In this document: piece after piece, positions 17,612 through 25,022 of the stretch
How positions within the stretch are numbered: the stretch's first letter is position 1
Layout: every line of letters starts with the position of its first letter
Program-made: the position numbers and the translations under genes
Notes under the pieces: model-generated
Seen by the model: the letters and a program-made list of their open reading frames with translations, nothing else
What the model was told of the DNA's origin: nothing
The model's database searches: none
Assembly (NCBI GenBank): GCA_035524335.1
Contig: DATKPE010000058.1
Span: forward strand, 1 to 32,545
Reading direction: 5' to 3'
DNA from: DATKPE01 sp035524335
Lineage (GTDB): Bacteria; Bacteroidota; Ignavibacteria; UBA10030; SZUA-254
DNA: 32,545 nt

Positions 17612-19174
17612 TTACTTGGCAAATGCGTAATGCCGTGTTTCGCGGACGACCGTCACCTTGATCTGCCCGGGGAATCCCATTTCCTCCTGGATCTTCTTAG
17701 CGATATCGTGCGCGAGCTGGTCGGCCATGACGTCATCGATTTTTTCGTGTTCGACGATGACGCGGATTTCGCGTCCCGCCTGGATCGCGTAGGTGGCGGC
17801 GACGCCATTGAACGACTTGGCGAGCGATTCGAGCTGTTCGAGCCGTTTCGTGTATGCCTCAATCGATTCGCGCCGTGCCCCCGGCCGGGCGCCGCTGATG
17901 GCGTCCGCCGCCTGGACGAGCGCGGCGATCGGCGACTCCATCGGAATATCCTCGTGATGCGAACCGACCGCATTGACGACGACCGGATGCTCCCCGAACC
18001 GTTTCGTCAGATCGAAGCCGAGAAGAGCGTGCGGACCTTCGACACTCCGGTCGACGGTCTTGCCGATGTCATGGAGGAGGCCGGCCCGCTTGGCGAGCGC
18101 CGGATCGAGCCCCAGTTCCGAGGCCATGAGGCCCGACAGATGGGCGACTTCAAGGCTGTGGGCGAGGAGATTCTGTCCGTAGCTCGACCTGTATTTCATT
18201 TTCCCGATGGAGCGGAGGATTTCCTGGTGGGCGCCGTGGAGCCCGATTTCCAGAATCGCATTCTCTCCCGTGTGGAGCAGCTCCTCATCCAGTTCCTTCC
18301 GCACTTTTTCCACCACTTCTTCGATCCGGGTTGGATGGATCCTGCCGTCGGCGATGAGGCGTTCAAGGGCGATGCGTGCGATTTCCCTCCGGAGCGGATC
18401 GAACCCGGAAATGATGACGGCCTCGGGCGTGTCGTCCACGATCACGTCGATTCCGGTAGCGGCTTCGAAGGCCCGGATGTTGCGTCCCTCCTTTCCGATG
18501 ATCCGTCCTTTCATTTCGTCGTTCTGGAGGTGGAGGACGCTCACGGTGGTTTCGACGCAATGGTCGGTGGCGGTCCGCTGGATCGCCTGGATGACAATTT
18601 TCTGTGCTTCCTTCTTGGCCTCCAGCCGGGCGTTTTCCCGGAGGTCCTTCAGCATCTGGGCGGCTTCGGTCTTCGTCTCGTTCACCAGGTTGTCCAGGAG
18701 GAGCTTGCGGGCTTCATCGCGGGTAAAGCCGGAAACCCGTTCGAGCTTCTGGTTTTCCTCCTGGATAAGGCGGGTGAGGGTGGTCTGTCGTTCCTCGACC
18801 TGTTTGACCCGCTCGTCGTGCTGGCGGCGGAGCTCTCCGAGTTCGCGTTCCTTGCGGTTGATGAGTTCCACCTTGCGCTCCAGGTTTTCCTCGCGGGTCT
18901 GGAGCTGCTTTTCGAAGGACTGAAGCTTGTTCCGTTTGGAATTTGCGTCCTGGTCGAACTCCTGTTTCTTCTTGTACCACTCGTCCTTGACCTCGAGGAG
19001 TTTTTCCTTTTTGATGTTCTGAGATTCCTTCTCGGCGTCGGCGATGATTTTTTTTGATCGTTCCTCGGCGCTGGAGATCTTGTTCTGGCCGATGCGGGAA
19101 TTGATGAACCATCCGAGAGCGAACGAGCCGCCGACAAAAAGGATGACAATCGGTATGATGAGTGAAAATTCCAT
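17612..19174 (-). CDS. rny: Ribonuclease Y
   Basis: RNase Y is a membrane-anchored endoribonuclease that starts mRNA decay in many bacteria without RNase E. The 520-residue product has an N-terminal transmembrane helix (about 4-24), then a long charged coiled coil (about 30-200). A KH domain contains GRIIGKEGRNIRAFE. An HD domain contains HSLEVAHLSG and GLLHDIGK with the HD pair, and SHHEDIP further on. Length and order match the family. The ATG at 19174 has GGAGG eight bases upstream and gives the typical MEFSLIIPIVIL anchor; the open frame further upstream runs through the intergenic RNA region and is not coding. It follows zapA and the RNA candidate and ends before a strong terminator. Confidence 0.97.
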   Translation of the reverse strand: MEFSLIIPIVILFVGGSFALGWFINSRIGQNKISSAEERSKKIIADAEKESQNIKKEKLLEVKDEWYKKKQEFDQDANSKRNKLQSFEKQLQTREENLERKVELINRKERELGELRRQHDERVKQVEERQTTLTRLIQEENQKLERVSGFTRDEARKLLLDNLVNETKTEAAQMLKDLRENARLEAKKEAQKIVIQAIQRTATDHCVETTVSVLHLQNDEMKGRIIGKEGRNIRAFEAATGIDVIVDDTPEAVIISGFDPLRREIARIALERLIADGRIHPTRIEEVVEKVRKELDEELLHTGENAILEIGLHGAHQEILRSIGKMKYRSSYGQNLLAHSLEVAHLSGLMASELGLDPALAKRAGLLHDIGKTVDRSVEGPHALLGFDLTKRFGEHPVVVNAVGSHHEDIPMESPIAALVQAADAISGARPGARRESIEAYTKRLEQLESLAKSFNGVAATYAIQAGREIRVIVEHEKIDDVMADQLAHDIAKKIQEEMGFPGQIKVTVVRETRHYAFAK

Positions 19175-19221
19175 TCTCTGTTCCTCCAATAACCGGGACC
19201 GCCGGATATAGCCGCCTGAAA

Positions 19222-19479
19222 ATAAAAAACCGCACGCAGCCGACTGAGTCGTGTCTATTGAAGAATCTCTTTCTAGACACAGTGGGTACTCCCCTGATCG
19301 TTTCTTACGTCCACCGATCCTCCCGCCGCGCAAGGCGGCCGGAGAATCCCATTCACATGGGTGAGGCCTGTAATATGACGGTCATGAGTCGAGTTCCCTA
19401 TTAAAGTTACTTGTCAGATTCTTTAATATGTTTGACTCAGTCACCGGAAGGTCGATACCGGCGTAGGCTGACGGTGCGG
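19222..19479 (-). ncRNA. ssrS: Structured non-coding RNA, candidate 6S RNA (ssrS)
   Basis: The 356-base gap between zapA and rny has no credible ORF but folds as a long rod. CCGCAC (19479-19474) pairs with GTGCGG near 19235-19230, and AGCC pairs with GGCT. GACTGAGTC (19442-19434) pairs perfectly with GACTCAGTC (19250-19242). AAGAATCT (19423-19416) pairs with AGATTCTT (19268-19261). Then comes an open bubble of about 17 and 15 bases, and GGGAACTC pairs with GAGTACCC (one mismatch). A GNRA hairpin (CCCAT-GTGA-ATGGG) and a strong apical hairpin around GCCGC/GCGGC follow. The 3' strand runs into TTTTTTATTTT. Closing stem, central bubble and apical stem in this order is the 6S RNA layout, and zapA-adjacent 6S genes are known in other phyla. 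The bubble arms can also fold as ATTAAAG/CTTTAAT and GTGTCTA/TAGACAC hairpins. No tmRNA, RNase P or SRP signature seen. The RNA call is stronger than the 6S name. Confidence 0.6.
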
Positions 19480-19530
19480 TTGTGCATCGTAGACATTGCA
19501 CCATCCTCTATGTAAAAGAACAGGAAGAAA

Positions 19531-19830
19531 CTAATCAGCGTCAGTGTTCAGCGACCGGTCCAGGAACTCGCCGATCCGCGTCGTTTCATTTTCGACATAC
19601 GCGGCGACTGCGCGGGATTTCTCCCGTTCCTTGAACAGGTCTTCGGTGATATTCAGCGCCGAAAGCACGGCAACGGTAAGCGGCGGCTGCTCGGGTATCT
19701 TCTCGTGGATGGAATTGATCATCTGATCGACGTAACTCGCGACCTTCTTGGTCAACTCCTCGCTCTCGCCCCGGAGAGGATATTCCGAACCGAAGATTTT
19801 AACCTTTATACTTCGACCGTCTGCTGGCAT
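19531..19830 (-). CDS. zapA: Cell division protein ZapA
   Basis: ZapA binds and bundles FtsZ filaments at the division site. The 99-residue protein has the family layout. A short beta-hairpin start (SIKVKIFGSEYPLRGES) is followed by helix 1 with VASYVDQMINSIHEKIP, a PLTVAVLSALNITEDLF helix, and a C-terminal coiled-coil tail. Length is normal for the family. The ATG at 19830 lacks a clear Shine-Dalgarno. It follows a ZapB-like coiled-coil gene after 105 bases that hold a candidate promoter, and precedes the candidate 6S RNA. Confidence 0.92.
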   Translation of the reverse strand: MPADGRSIKVKIFGSEYPLRGESEELTKKVASYVDQMINSIHEKIPEQPPLTVAVLSALNITEDLFKEREKSRAVAAYVENETTRIGEFLDRSLNTDAD

Positions 19831-19899
19831 ATATCATCGTGGAAAGATGCGTAAACAACTGTGCGAAGCCGCTTCCTCAATCAAGATGTCAAACATATT

Positions 19900-19928
19900 A
19901 CTATAATCTACAACATTACCCCTGAAAA
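19900..19928 (-). promoter_or_regulatory. Candidate promoter in front of zapA
   Basis: On the minus strand TTTTCA (19928-19923) and TATAGT (19905-19900) are separated by 17 bases, matching the consensus at 4 and 5 of 6 positions. The site lies in the AT-rich 105-base gap before zapA and could allow zapA, the RNA and rny to be transcribed apart from pheT. A TTGACA at 19892-19887 has no good -10 partner. Judged by eye. Confidence 0.35.
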
Positions 19929-19935
19929 TTCAAGA

Positions 19936-20316
19936 TTACAGGTACGAATTGATCTTCGCAATGAGTTCGCGGACCCGCTCCTTCAGGATATCCCGCTCGC
20001 TGGCCGAAAACGCCTGCTGGCCGTCAGCCGAAGACAACTGGGCATTCTCAATCCGGAGCCGTTTGATCTCCTGCTCCCGCACGACAATGTCGTTCTTCAG
20101 AGCCCGTACTTCCCCTTCCAGATTCAGTATTTTTTCCCGGGAGGCACGCTCCGCTTCCTGCAATCGCCCCGCAAGTCCCGTCTTCTCCGCGCGTAACCGC
20201 TGAATCGTCTCCGTTGCCTGTCTGACCCTCTCCCAAACAGGTTTGAATAATTCCTCTAAGTTTTGCGGGTCACGCGCCATAGCGACGTCGAACTCAGAAT
20301 TCTGTTGAGGGCTCAC
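19936..20316 (-). CDS. Small coiled-coil protein, ZapB-like
   Basis: A 126-residue, mostly helical protein. Residues about 20-100 are a continuous charged coiled coil (ERVRQATETIQRLRAEKTGL onward). The tail is SERDILKERVRELIAKINSYL, a C-terminal pattern I associate with short coiled-coil proteins encoded next to zapA. By position (pheT, this gene, zapA) and shape it may be a ZapB-like division factor, but coiled coils diverge quickly and sequence alone does not prove it. The start is GTG at 20316: AGGAG lies six bases upstream and overlaps the pheT stop codon, which implies translational coupling. An internal ATG at codon 13 (MARDPQ) has no comparable site. Confidence 0.8.
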   Translation of the reverse strand: MSPQQNSEFDVAMARDPQNLEELFKPVWERVRQATETIQRLRAEKTGLAGRLQEAERASREKILNLEGEVRALKNDIVVREQEIKRLRIENAQLSSADGQQAFSASERDILKERVRELIAKINSYL

Positions 20317-20325
20317 CTTCGACTC

Positions 20326-22764
20326 CTATTGTCGTACCGAGAGGTGTAGTGTTTCCGTGCATCGTCTAATAATTGAATTCATCTGACGCTCGATCTCTTC
20401 CTGTGTCAACGTGTGGTCATCAGCTGAAAATTCGAGCTTGTACGCGTAACTCTTTTTTCCCTCCCCGATCTGCTCCCCCTGAAAGACATCGAACAGGTCG
20501 ACAGATCTCAGATACGCCGCGCCCGAACGGAAAATCTCTTCCACCACCGCCTGATGCTCTATCTGACGATCCATGATGAATGCCACATCACGCACGACCA
20601 CCGGAAACTTCGCCAGCGGTCTGAATTTCTCCCGCCCGCGACGCGACCGGCTCATCGCATCCATCGAAAGCTCCGCCACATATACTTCCTGCTCAATTCC
20701 GTACTGTGCTAAAATCTTTTTATGTACAGAACCAAGTAAACCGATATACGTTCCATGTATTTCAACACGCATACCGGTTTGAGTTAAAGCATCGGTACTA
20801 GAATAAGGAATAAATTTACTATTGTCAAGCGAAATTTTGGCGAATACCGTCTCCAGCTCACCACGGAGGTCGAAAATATCCGATTTTCGCTGTTTTCGAT
20901 CCCATGCTACCGGATCGGCCATTCCCGTGACCACAGTGATCAACCGCGACTCCTCGCGGTAGTTTGACCGGACCGCATTCTCGCCTGCTCCCTCAGCCAC
21001 GCCATAGACTTTTCCGAATTCGAACAGACGGAGATCCCCTGCCCCGTGAAAGATATTGTGCCGGACAACCTCCAGAAGGCCGGGAATGAGCGATTGACGC
21101 ATCGAACTCATTTCCTTCGTTATCGGGTTCGCAATTTTTACGAACTCCCGGCCGCCAAGTGCCGACACCGCAATATCCTGCATGCTGTTGGTGACAATTT
21201 CCATGAAACCCCGCCCGATCAACAGCGGACTCACTTCCGTCCTCAGATCGACAGGCGGAACTGTTTCATGAAGCCTGATCGCTGATATCTCCTTCTGCGG
21301 GACACGATCGTACCCCGAAATACGTGCCACTTCCTCAATGAGATCGATCTCTTCAAGAATATCGGGACGATATGTCGGAATCGTACACCGGAAGGATCTC
21401 CCGATCCGTGACGACGTTGTCATCGGAACAGGTTGAAATCCCAGATTGACAAAAACCCTGAACACCTGCTTGTCACTGAAGGTTGTCCCCAGTATATCAT
21501 TTATTTTCTGAAGCCTGGCGGTCACCTTTTTGGGCTTGATTTTTTTAGTATAGACATCGATCGTTCCCCGGGCAATCTCCCCTCCGGCCACGCTTTGAAT
21601 CAGCGACGCGGCCGCGTCCAGCGCGCTCAGCGTCGCTCCGGGATCTGCTCCGCGCTCGAATCTCTGTGAGGCGTCGGTCGACAACCCGAACGCTTTTGAC
21701 GTCCGCCGGATAAACGGCGGATTGAAGTATGCTCCCTCCAGGACCACATCCGTGGTCTGATCGCTGATCTCCGAATCCAGCCCCCCCATCACCCCGGCAA
21801 TCGCAACCGGTTTTTCACCGTCGCAGATCATCACCATCCCCCCGCCGAGCGTCCGCTCCCTGTGATCGAGCGTGATGAACTTTTCTCCCGGTACAGCCCT
21901 ACGTACGACGATCTCACTCCCCTTCAGCATCCGGTAATCAAATGCATGAAGAGGATGGCCTGTATCCATGAGGATATAATTCGTTACATCGACGATATTA
22001 TTTACAGGACGAATACCAACGTGCAGAAGGGCATCGGCCAGCCATTCGGGGGACGGACCGACTCTGACATTGCGGATAAGGCGGGCGGAATAGCGCGGAC
22101 AGCCTTCCGGGTCGTCCACCCTCACCTTCAGGTAACTCCCGATCGGTGCTCCCGTTTCCCGCACTGCGGCGGGCCTGTTCCGGAGACGTTTTCCGTACAG
22201 AGCGGCAACATCGCGTGCCACGCCAATGTGCGAAAGCGCATCGGGACGGTTGGGAGTGACCCCGATTTCAAACACGGTGTCGTTCATGCGAAGATAATCG
22301 GCAAGAGGCGTTCCTGCCCGGTACCGGTCCGGGAGGATCATGATCCCGCCTTTGTCGTCGCCGAGCCCCAGCTCGAACGCCGAACAGATCATCCCGAACG
22401 ATTCGACATTCCGGATCTTTACCTCTCTCAAAACGAACGGAATGCCTTCCGGGCTGTGCTGATCGTGCGGAACGACCGCTCCCGGGAGGCCGACGATGAC
22501 GGTCTGCCCGGCCGCGACATTCGGCGCCCCGCAGACGATTTGCCGCTCTTCCGTACCGCAATCAACCCGGCAGACCGTGAGCCGGTCTGCATTCGGATGC
22601 TTGTCGGTGGATATCACCTTCCCGAGGAGAAAACCATTGAACCGCGCGGCGAGTTTCTCAATCGATTCCACCTCCAGACCGGCAAGTGTAAGTCGCTCGG
22701 CGAGCGACTCCGGCGATTCGTCGATAGTCAGATACTTATTTAACCAATTCAGCGAAATCTTCAT
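20326..22764 (-). CDS. pheT: Phenylalanine--tRNA ligase beta subunit
   Basis: Beta subunit of the alpha2-beta2 phenylalanyl-tRNA synthetase, 812 residues, full length. The N-terminus (MKISLNWLNKYLTID) is typical. It is followed by a tRNA-binding OB domain (about 40-155, with LGKVISTDKHPNADRLTVCRVD). The B3/B4 editing domain has VDVTNYILMDTGHPLHAFD. B5 begins after about residue 410 (ITARLQ-like VTARLQKINDILG). The catalytic-like core and the C-terminal anticodon-binding domain (FPVVVRDVAFIMDRQIEHQ onward) complete the protein. It starts 11 bases after pheS, with no clear Shine-Dalgarno, so coupling to pheS is likely. Confidence 0.98.
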   Translation of the reverse strand: MKISLNWLNKYLTIDESPESLAERLTLAGLEVESIEKLAARFNGFLLGKVISTDKHPNADRLTVCRVDCGTEERQIVCGAPNVAAGQTVIVGLPGAVVPHDQHSPEGIPFVLREVKIRNVESFGMICSAFELGLGDDKGGIMILPDRYRAGTPLADYLRMNDTVFEIGVTPNRPDALSHIGVARDVAALYGKRLRNRPAAVRETGAPIGSYLKVRVDDPEGCPRYSARLIRNVRVGPSPEWLADALLHVGIRPVNNIVDVTNYILMDTGHPLHAFDYRMLKGSEIVVRRAVPGEKFITLDHRERTLGGGMVMICDGEKPVAIAGVMGGLDSEISDQTTDVVLEGAYFNPPFIRRTSKAFGLSTDASQRFERGADPGATLSALDAAASLIQSVAGGEIARGTIDVYTKKIKPKKVTARLQKINDILGTTFSDKQVFRVFVNLGFQPVPMTTSSRIGRSFRCTIPTYRPDILEEIDLIEEVARISGYDRVPQKEISAIRLHETVPPVDLRTEVSPLLIGRGFMEIVTNSMQDIAVSALGGREFVKIANPITKEMSSMRQSLIPGLLEVVRHNIFHGAGDLRLFEFGKVYGVAEGAGENAVRSNYREESRLITVVTGMADPVAWDRKQRKSDIFDLRGELETVFAKISLDNSKFIPYSSTDALTQTGMRVEIHGTYIGLLGSVHKKILAQYGIEQEVYVAELSMDAMSRSRRGREKFRPLAKFPVVVRDVAFIMDRQIEHQAVVEEIFRSGAAYLRSVDLFDVFQGEQIGEGKKSYAYKLEFSADDHTLTQEEIERQMNSIIRRCTETLHLSVRQ

Positions 22765-22775
22765 GATATAGACTT

Positions 22776-23789
22776 TTAGCGGAATTGCCTGAGAAACCGA
22801 ATATCATTTTCATACAGAATACGGATATCATCGATGCCGTATCTCAGCATAGCGATGCGTTCGATTCCCATGCCGAAAGCATAGCCGGAAAGCCGTTCGG
22901 GATCGTATTTCACCGCGCGGAAGACATTGGGGTGGACCATGCCACAGCCGAGAATTTCCAGCCAGCCGGTCTGTTTGCAGACCCGGCATCCCCTGCCGGA
23001 GCAGAGGAAGCATGTGATATCCATTTCGGCGCTCGGTTCGGTAAACGGGAAATAGCTTGCGCGGAACCGGTATCTGATACTGCTCCCGTAGAATTGCCGG
23101 GCAAAGGCAAGGAGGGTCGATTTGAGATCGCTGAAGGTGACGCCGGTGTCGACATAGAGTCCGTCGACCTGATGAAAAAGGCAATAACTGCGGGCGCTGA
23201 TGGCTTCATTCCGGTAGACCCGCCCTGGCATGATCACGCGCACCGGCGGTTTCTGCTGTTCCATCACACGGATCTGAACCGGCGTCGTATGGGTCCGGAG
23301 GAGCACATTCTCCGTAATGAAAAATGTGTCCTGCATATCTCGGGCGGGGTGATCGGGCGCGAAATTGAGGGCTTCGAAATTATGGTAATCGTCCTCGATC
23401 TCGGGGCCGGTGGCGACCTGGAATCCCATGCCGGCGAAGATTCTCCCGATCTCGGCCATTGTGGCGGTGATCGGGTGTTCAGAGCCGACCCAGCCCCGGC
23501 GTCCGGGGAGAGTCGGGTCGGATTCCGCCGATGCCGGCGCCGCCGGCGCCGACAGGCCGGCCAGCTTCGCATCGAGTGCGGTCTGGACGGCTGTGCGGAG
23601 ATCGTTCAGCAGTTTGCCGATGACGGGACGGTCCGGTGCGGGAACGGTCTTCAGCCGGTCGAACAGGTCGCCGATGCTCCCCTTGCGGGCAAGGTACGTG
23701 ATCCGGATCTGTTCGAGCTCGTCAGAAGTGTGCGCCCGTTCAATGGCGGAGAGCGCCTCCGCCCGGAGAGATTCAATATGCTGTACCAT
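22776..23789 (-). CDS. pheS: Phenylalanine--tRNA ligase alpha subunit
   Basis: Catalytic alpha subunit of phenylalanyl-tRNA synthetase, 337 residues. An N-terminal coiled coil (1 to about 85, with YLARKGSIGDLFDRLK) binds tRNA. The class II core shows EIEDDYHNFEALNFAPDHPA, the motif 2 region PGRVYRNEAISARS, HQVDGLYVD, and motif 3 GMGIERIAMLRYGIDDIR. The CFLCSGRGCRVCKQTGWLEI segment is the Cys-rich loop found in many bacterial PheS proteins. It follows rplT after 73 bases that contain a strong hairpin, and precedes pheT. Confidence 0.98.
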   Translation of the reverse strand: MVQHIESLRAEALSAIERAHTSDELEQIRITYLARKGSIGDLFDRLKTVPAPDRPVIGKLLNDLRTAVQTALDAKLAGLSAPAAPASAESDPTLPGRRGWVGSEHPITATMAEIGRIFAGMGFQVATGPEIEDDYHNFEALNFAPDHPARDMQDTFFITENVLLRTHTTPVQIRVMEQQKPPVRVIMPGRVYRNEAISARSYCLFHQVDGLYVDTGVTFSDLKSTLLAFARQFYGSSIRYRFRASYFPFTEPSAEMDITCFLCSGRGCRVCKQTGWLEILGCGMVHPNVFRAVKYDPERLSGYAFGMGIERIAMLRYGIDDIRILYENDIRFLRQFR

Positions 23790-23822
23790 GGTGTCCGGTA
23801 ACGATGATCGTGAAACAGATCA

Positions 23823-23841
23823 GGGCGGGAATGACCCGCCC
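23823..23841 (-). other. Strong hairpin between rplT and pheS
   Basis: A perfect 7-bp G+C stem (GGGCGGG and CCCGCCC) around a 5-base loop lies in the 73-base gap between the rplT stop and the pheS start. There is no T-tract after it on the minus strand (TGATCTG follows), so it is not a standard intrinsic terminator. It could be a processing or transcript-stability hairpin that sets different levels of ribosomal protein and synthetase mRNA. Confidence 0.6.
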
Positions 23842-23862
23842 GGGGAAAACGCGGACAGCAAA

Positions 23863-24210
23863 TCAGCTTTGCGCCATCTTGACGATTTCGGCGAATGCGT
23901 CCGGATTATTGACGGCCAGATCGGCCAGCAGTTTCCGGTTGATGACGACCTGTTTCTTGGCCATGGCGTCGATCAGACGGGAGTAGGTCGTCCCGTGCAG
24001 ACGTGCCGCGGCGTTGATCCGGGTGATCCAGAGACCGCGGAAGGACCGCTTCTTCAGACGCCGGTCGCGGTAGGCATGCTGACCTGCCTTATCGATGTGA
24101 TGTTTCGCTACGGTGAGAACTTTACTTCTCGCACCCCAGTAGCCTTTCGCGCGGGCCAGTATCCGCTTGCGACGGCGATGGGAGGCAACTTTATTCTGCG
24201 AACGAGGCAT
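23863..24210 (-). CDS. rplT: 50S ribosomal protein L20
   Basis: L20 binds 23S rRNA early in 50S assembly and is a known autoregulator of its own operon in several bacteria. The 115-residue product has the standard basic N-terminal tail (MPRSQNKVASHRRRKRILARAKGYWG) and the globular part with RDRRLKKRSFRGLWITRINAAAR and YSRLIDAMAKKQVVINRKLLADLA. Length is normal. Upstream AGGAG lies about 12 bases from the ATG. It follows rpmI after 42 bases, in the conserved infC-rpmI-rplT order. Confidence 0.98.
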   Translation of the reverse strand: MPRSQNKVASHRRRKRILARAKGYWGARSKVLTVAKHHIDKAGQHAYRDRRLKKRSFRGLWITRINAAARLHGTTYSRLIDAMAKKQVVINRKLLADLAVNNPDAFAEIVKMAQS

Positions 24211-24252
24211 AGTTGCTCTTAGCTCCTTTTGTTCTGTGACTGACTGCGGGAA

Positions 24253-24447
24253 TTACGACTGCATTAAAATCCTGATTTTTTTCTGCTCCTGTTCGGACAC
24301 CAGCGTCGCCTTGCGGAGATGCCGCTTGCGTTTCTGGGTCTTGGACGAGAGAATATGGCTTCGGTACGCCTTGTGGCGCTTGTATTTTCCGGTGCCGGTT
24401 TTCCGGAAACGTTTTTTGGCGGCCGAATTGGTCTTCATTCTGGGCAT
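24253..24447 (-). CDS. rpmI: 50S ribosomal protein L35
   Basis: Small, very basic large-subunit protein of 64 residues. The sequence MPRMKTNSAAKKRFRKTGTG, then KYKRHKAYRSHILSSKTQKRKRHLRK, is the family pattern over its full length. It lies 14 bases after infC and before rplT, the usual order. Confidence 0.97.
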   Translation of the reverse strand: MPRMKTNSAAKKRFRKTGTGKYKRHKAYRSHILSSKTQKRKRHLRKATLVSEQEQKKIRILMQS

Positions 24448-24461
24448 GACCGGGAATCCTT

Positions 24462-25022
24462 TTAGGATGGTTCTACAGATTTGGGTTTGCTTTCTGGTTT
24501 TTTCCTGCCTGTGCGGTCGGGGGCAAAGATCATCGCCATACTGCGCCCCTCCAGCTTCGCGACCTGGTCCACCTTGGCAACGTCGTCGAGCTGTTCGGCG
24601 AGCCGCTGGAGGATCTTTTCACCATGTTCCTTGTACGTGATTTCCCGCCCCTTGAAGACGACGGTCGCCTTGACCTTGTGACCCTCGTCGAGAAAGCGGC
24701 GGGCGTGTCTGACCTTGAAATCAAAATCGTGATCGTCGGTGTTCGGATGGAACCGGAGCTCCTTCAGCTGGGTCACATGCTGGTGTTTCCGCTGGAGCTT
24801 GTCCTTCTTCGTCTGTTCGTACTTGAATTTGCCGAAGTCCATGATCTTGCACACCGGGGGGGTGGCATTCGGCACGATCTCGATGAGATCGAGGCCCCTC
24901 TGCTGTGCAAGCTTGAGTCCCTCGGCGGGGGTCATGACGCCGAGCTGACCGCTGTCGTCGATGACCCTGACCCGGACGACGCGGATTTCCTCGTTGATGC
25001 GGACGCGTTCTGTTCCTTTAAT
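24462..25022 (-). CDS. infC: Translation initiation factor IF-3 with AUU start codon
   Basis: IF-3 prevents premature subunit joining and checks the start codon and initiator tRNA. A start at the first ATG (24935) would give 157 residues and cut off the conserved N-terminus. The frame continues upstream through RVRINEEIRVVRVRVIDDSG to an ATT codon at 25022-25020, giving 186 residues with the full N-domain. AGGAG lies seven bases before the ATT, and no ATG, GTG or TTG is available in frame at a suitable distance. AUU is the known unusual start of infC in E. coli, where IF-3 discriminates against it and so represses itself. Other family segments: GLDLIEIVPNATPPVCKIMDFGKF and HPNTDDHDFDFKVRHARRFL. 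The ATT overlaps the thrS stop (ATTAA). Confidence 0.95.
   Translation of the reverse strand: MKGTERVRINEEIRVVRVRVIDDSGQLGVMTPAEGLKLAQQRGLDLIEIVPNATPPVCKIMDFGKFKYEQTKKDKLQRKHQHVTQLKELRFHPNTDDHDFDFKVRHARRFLDEGHKVKATVVFKGREITYKEHGEKILQRLAEQLDDVAKVDQVAKLEGRSMAMIFAPDRTGRKKPESKPKSVEPS

Noticed and set aside
17267..19057. 596-codon plus-strand open frame
   Set aside because: Antisense to rny and coaE. Its phase mirrors the coiled-coil codons of rny, giving Leu/Phe-rich nonsense.
19175..19333. Upstream extension of rny through the zapA-rny gap
   Set aside because: The residues do not resemble RNase Y, the true start has GGAGG and the membrane anchor, and the gap folds as RNA.
19222..19479. tmRNA, RNase P RNA or SRP RNA in the zapA-rny gap
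   Set aside because: No T-arm-like 3' end, no GAGGAAAGTCC-type motif, and no SRP tetraloop consensus were found.
22785..23801. 338-codon plus-strand open frame
   Set aside because: Almost exactly antisense to pheS, which has all family motifs on the minus strand.
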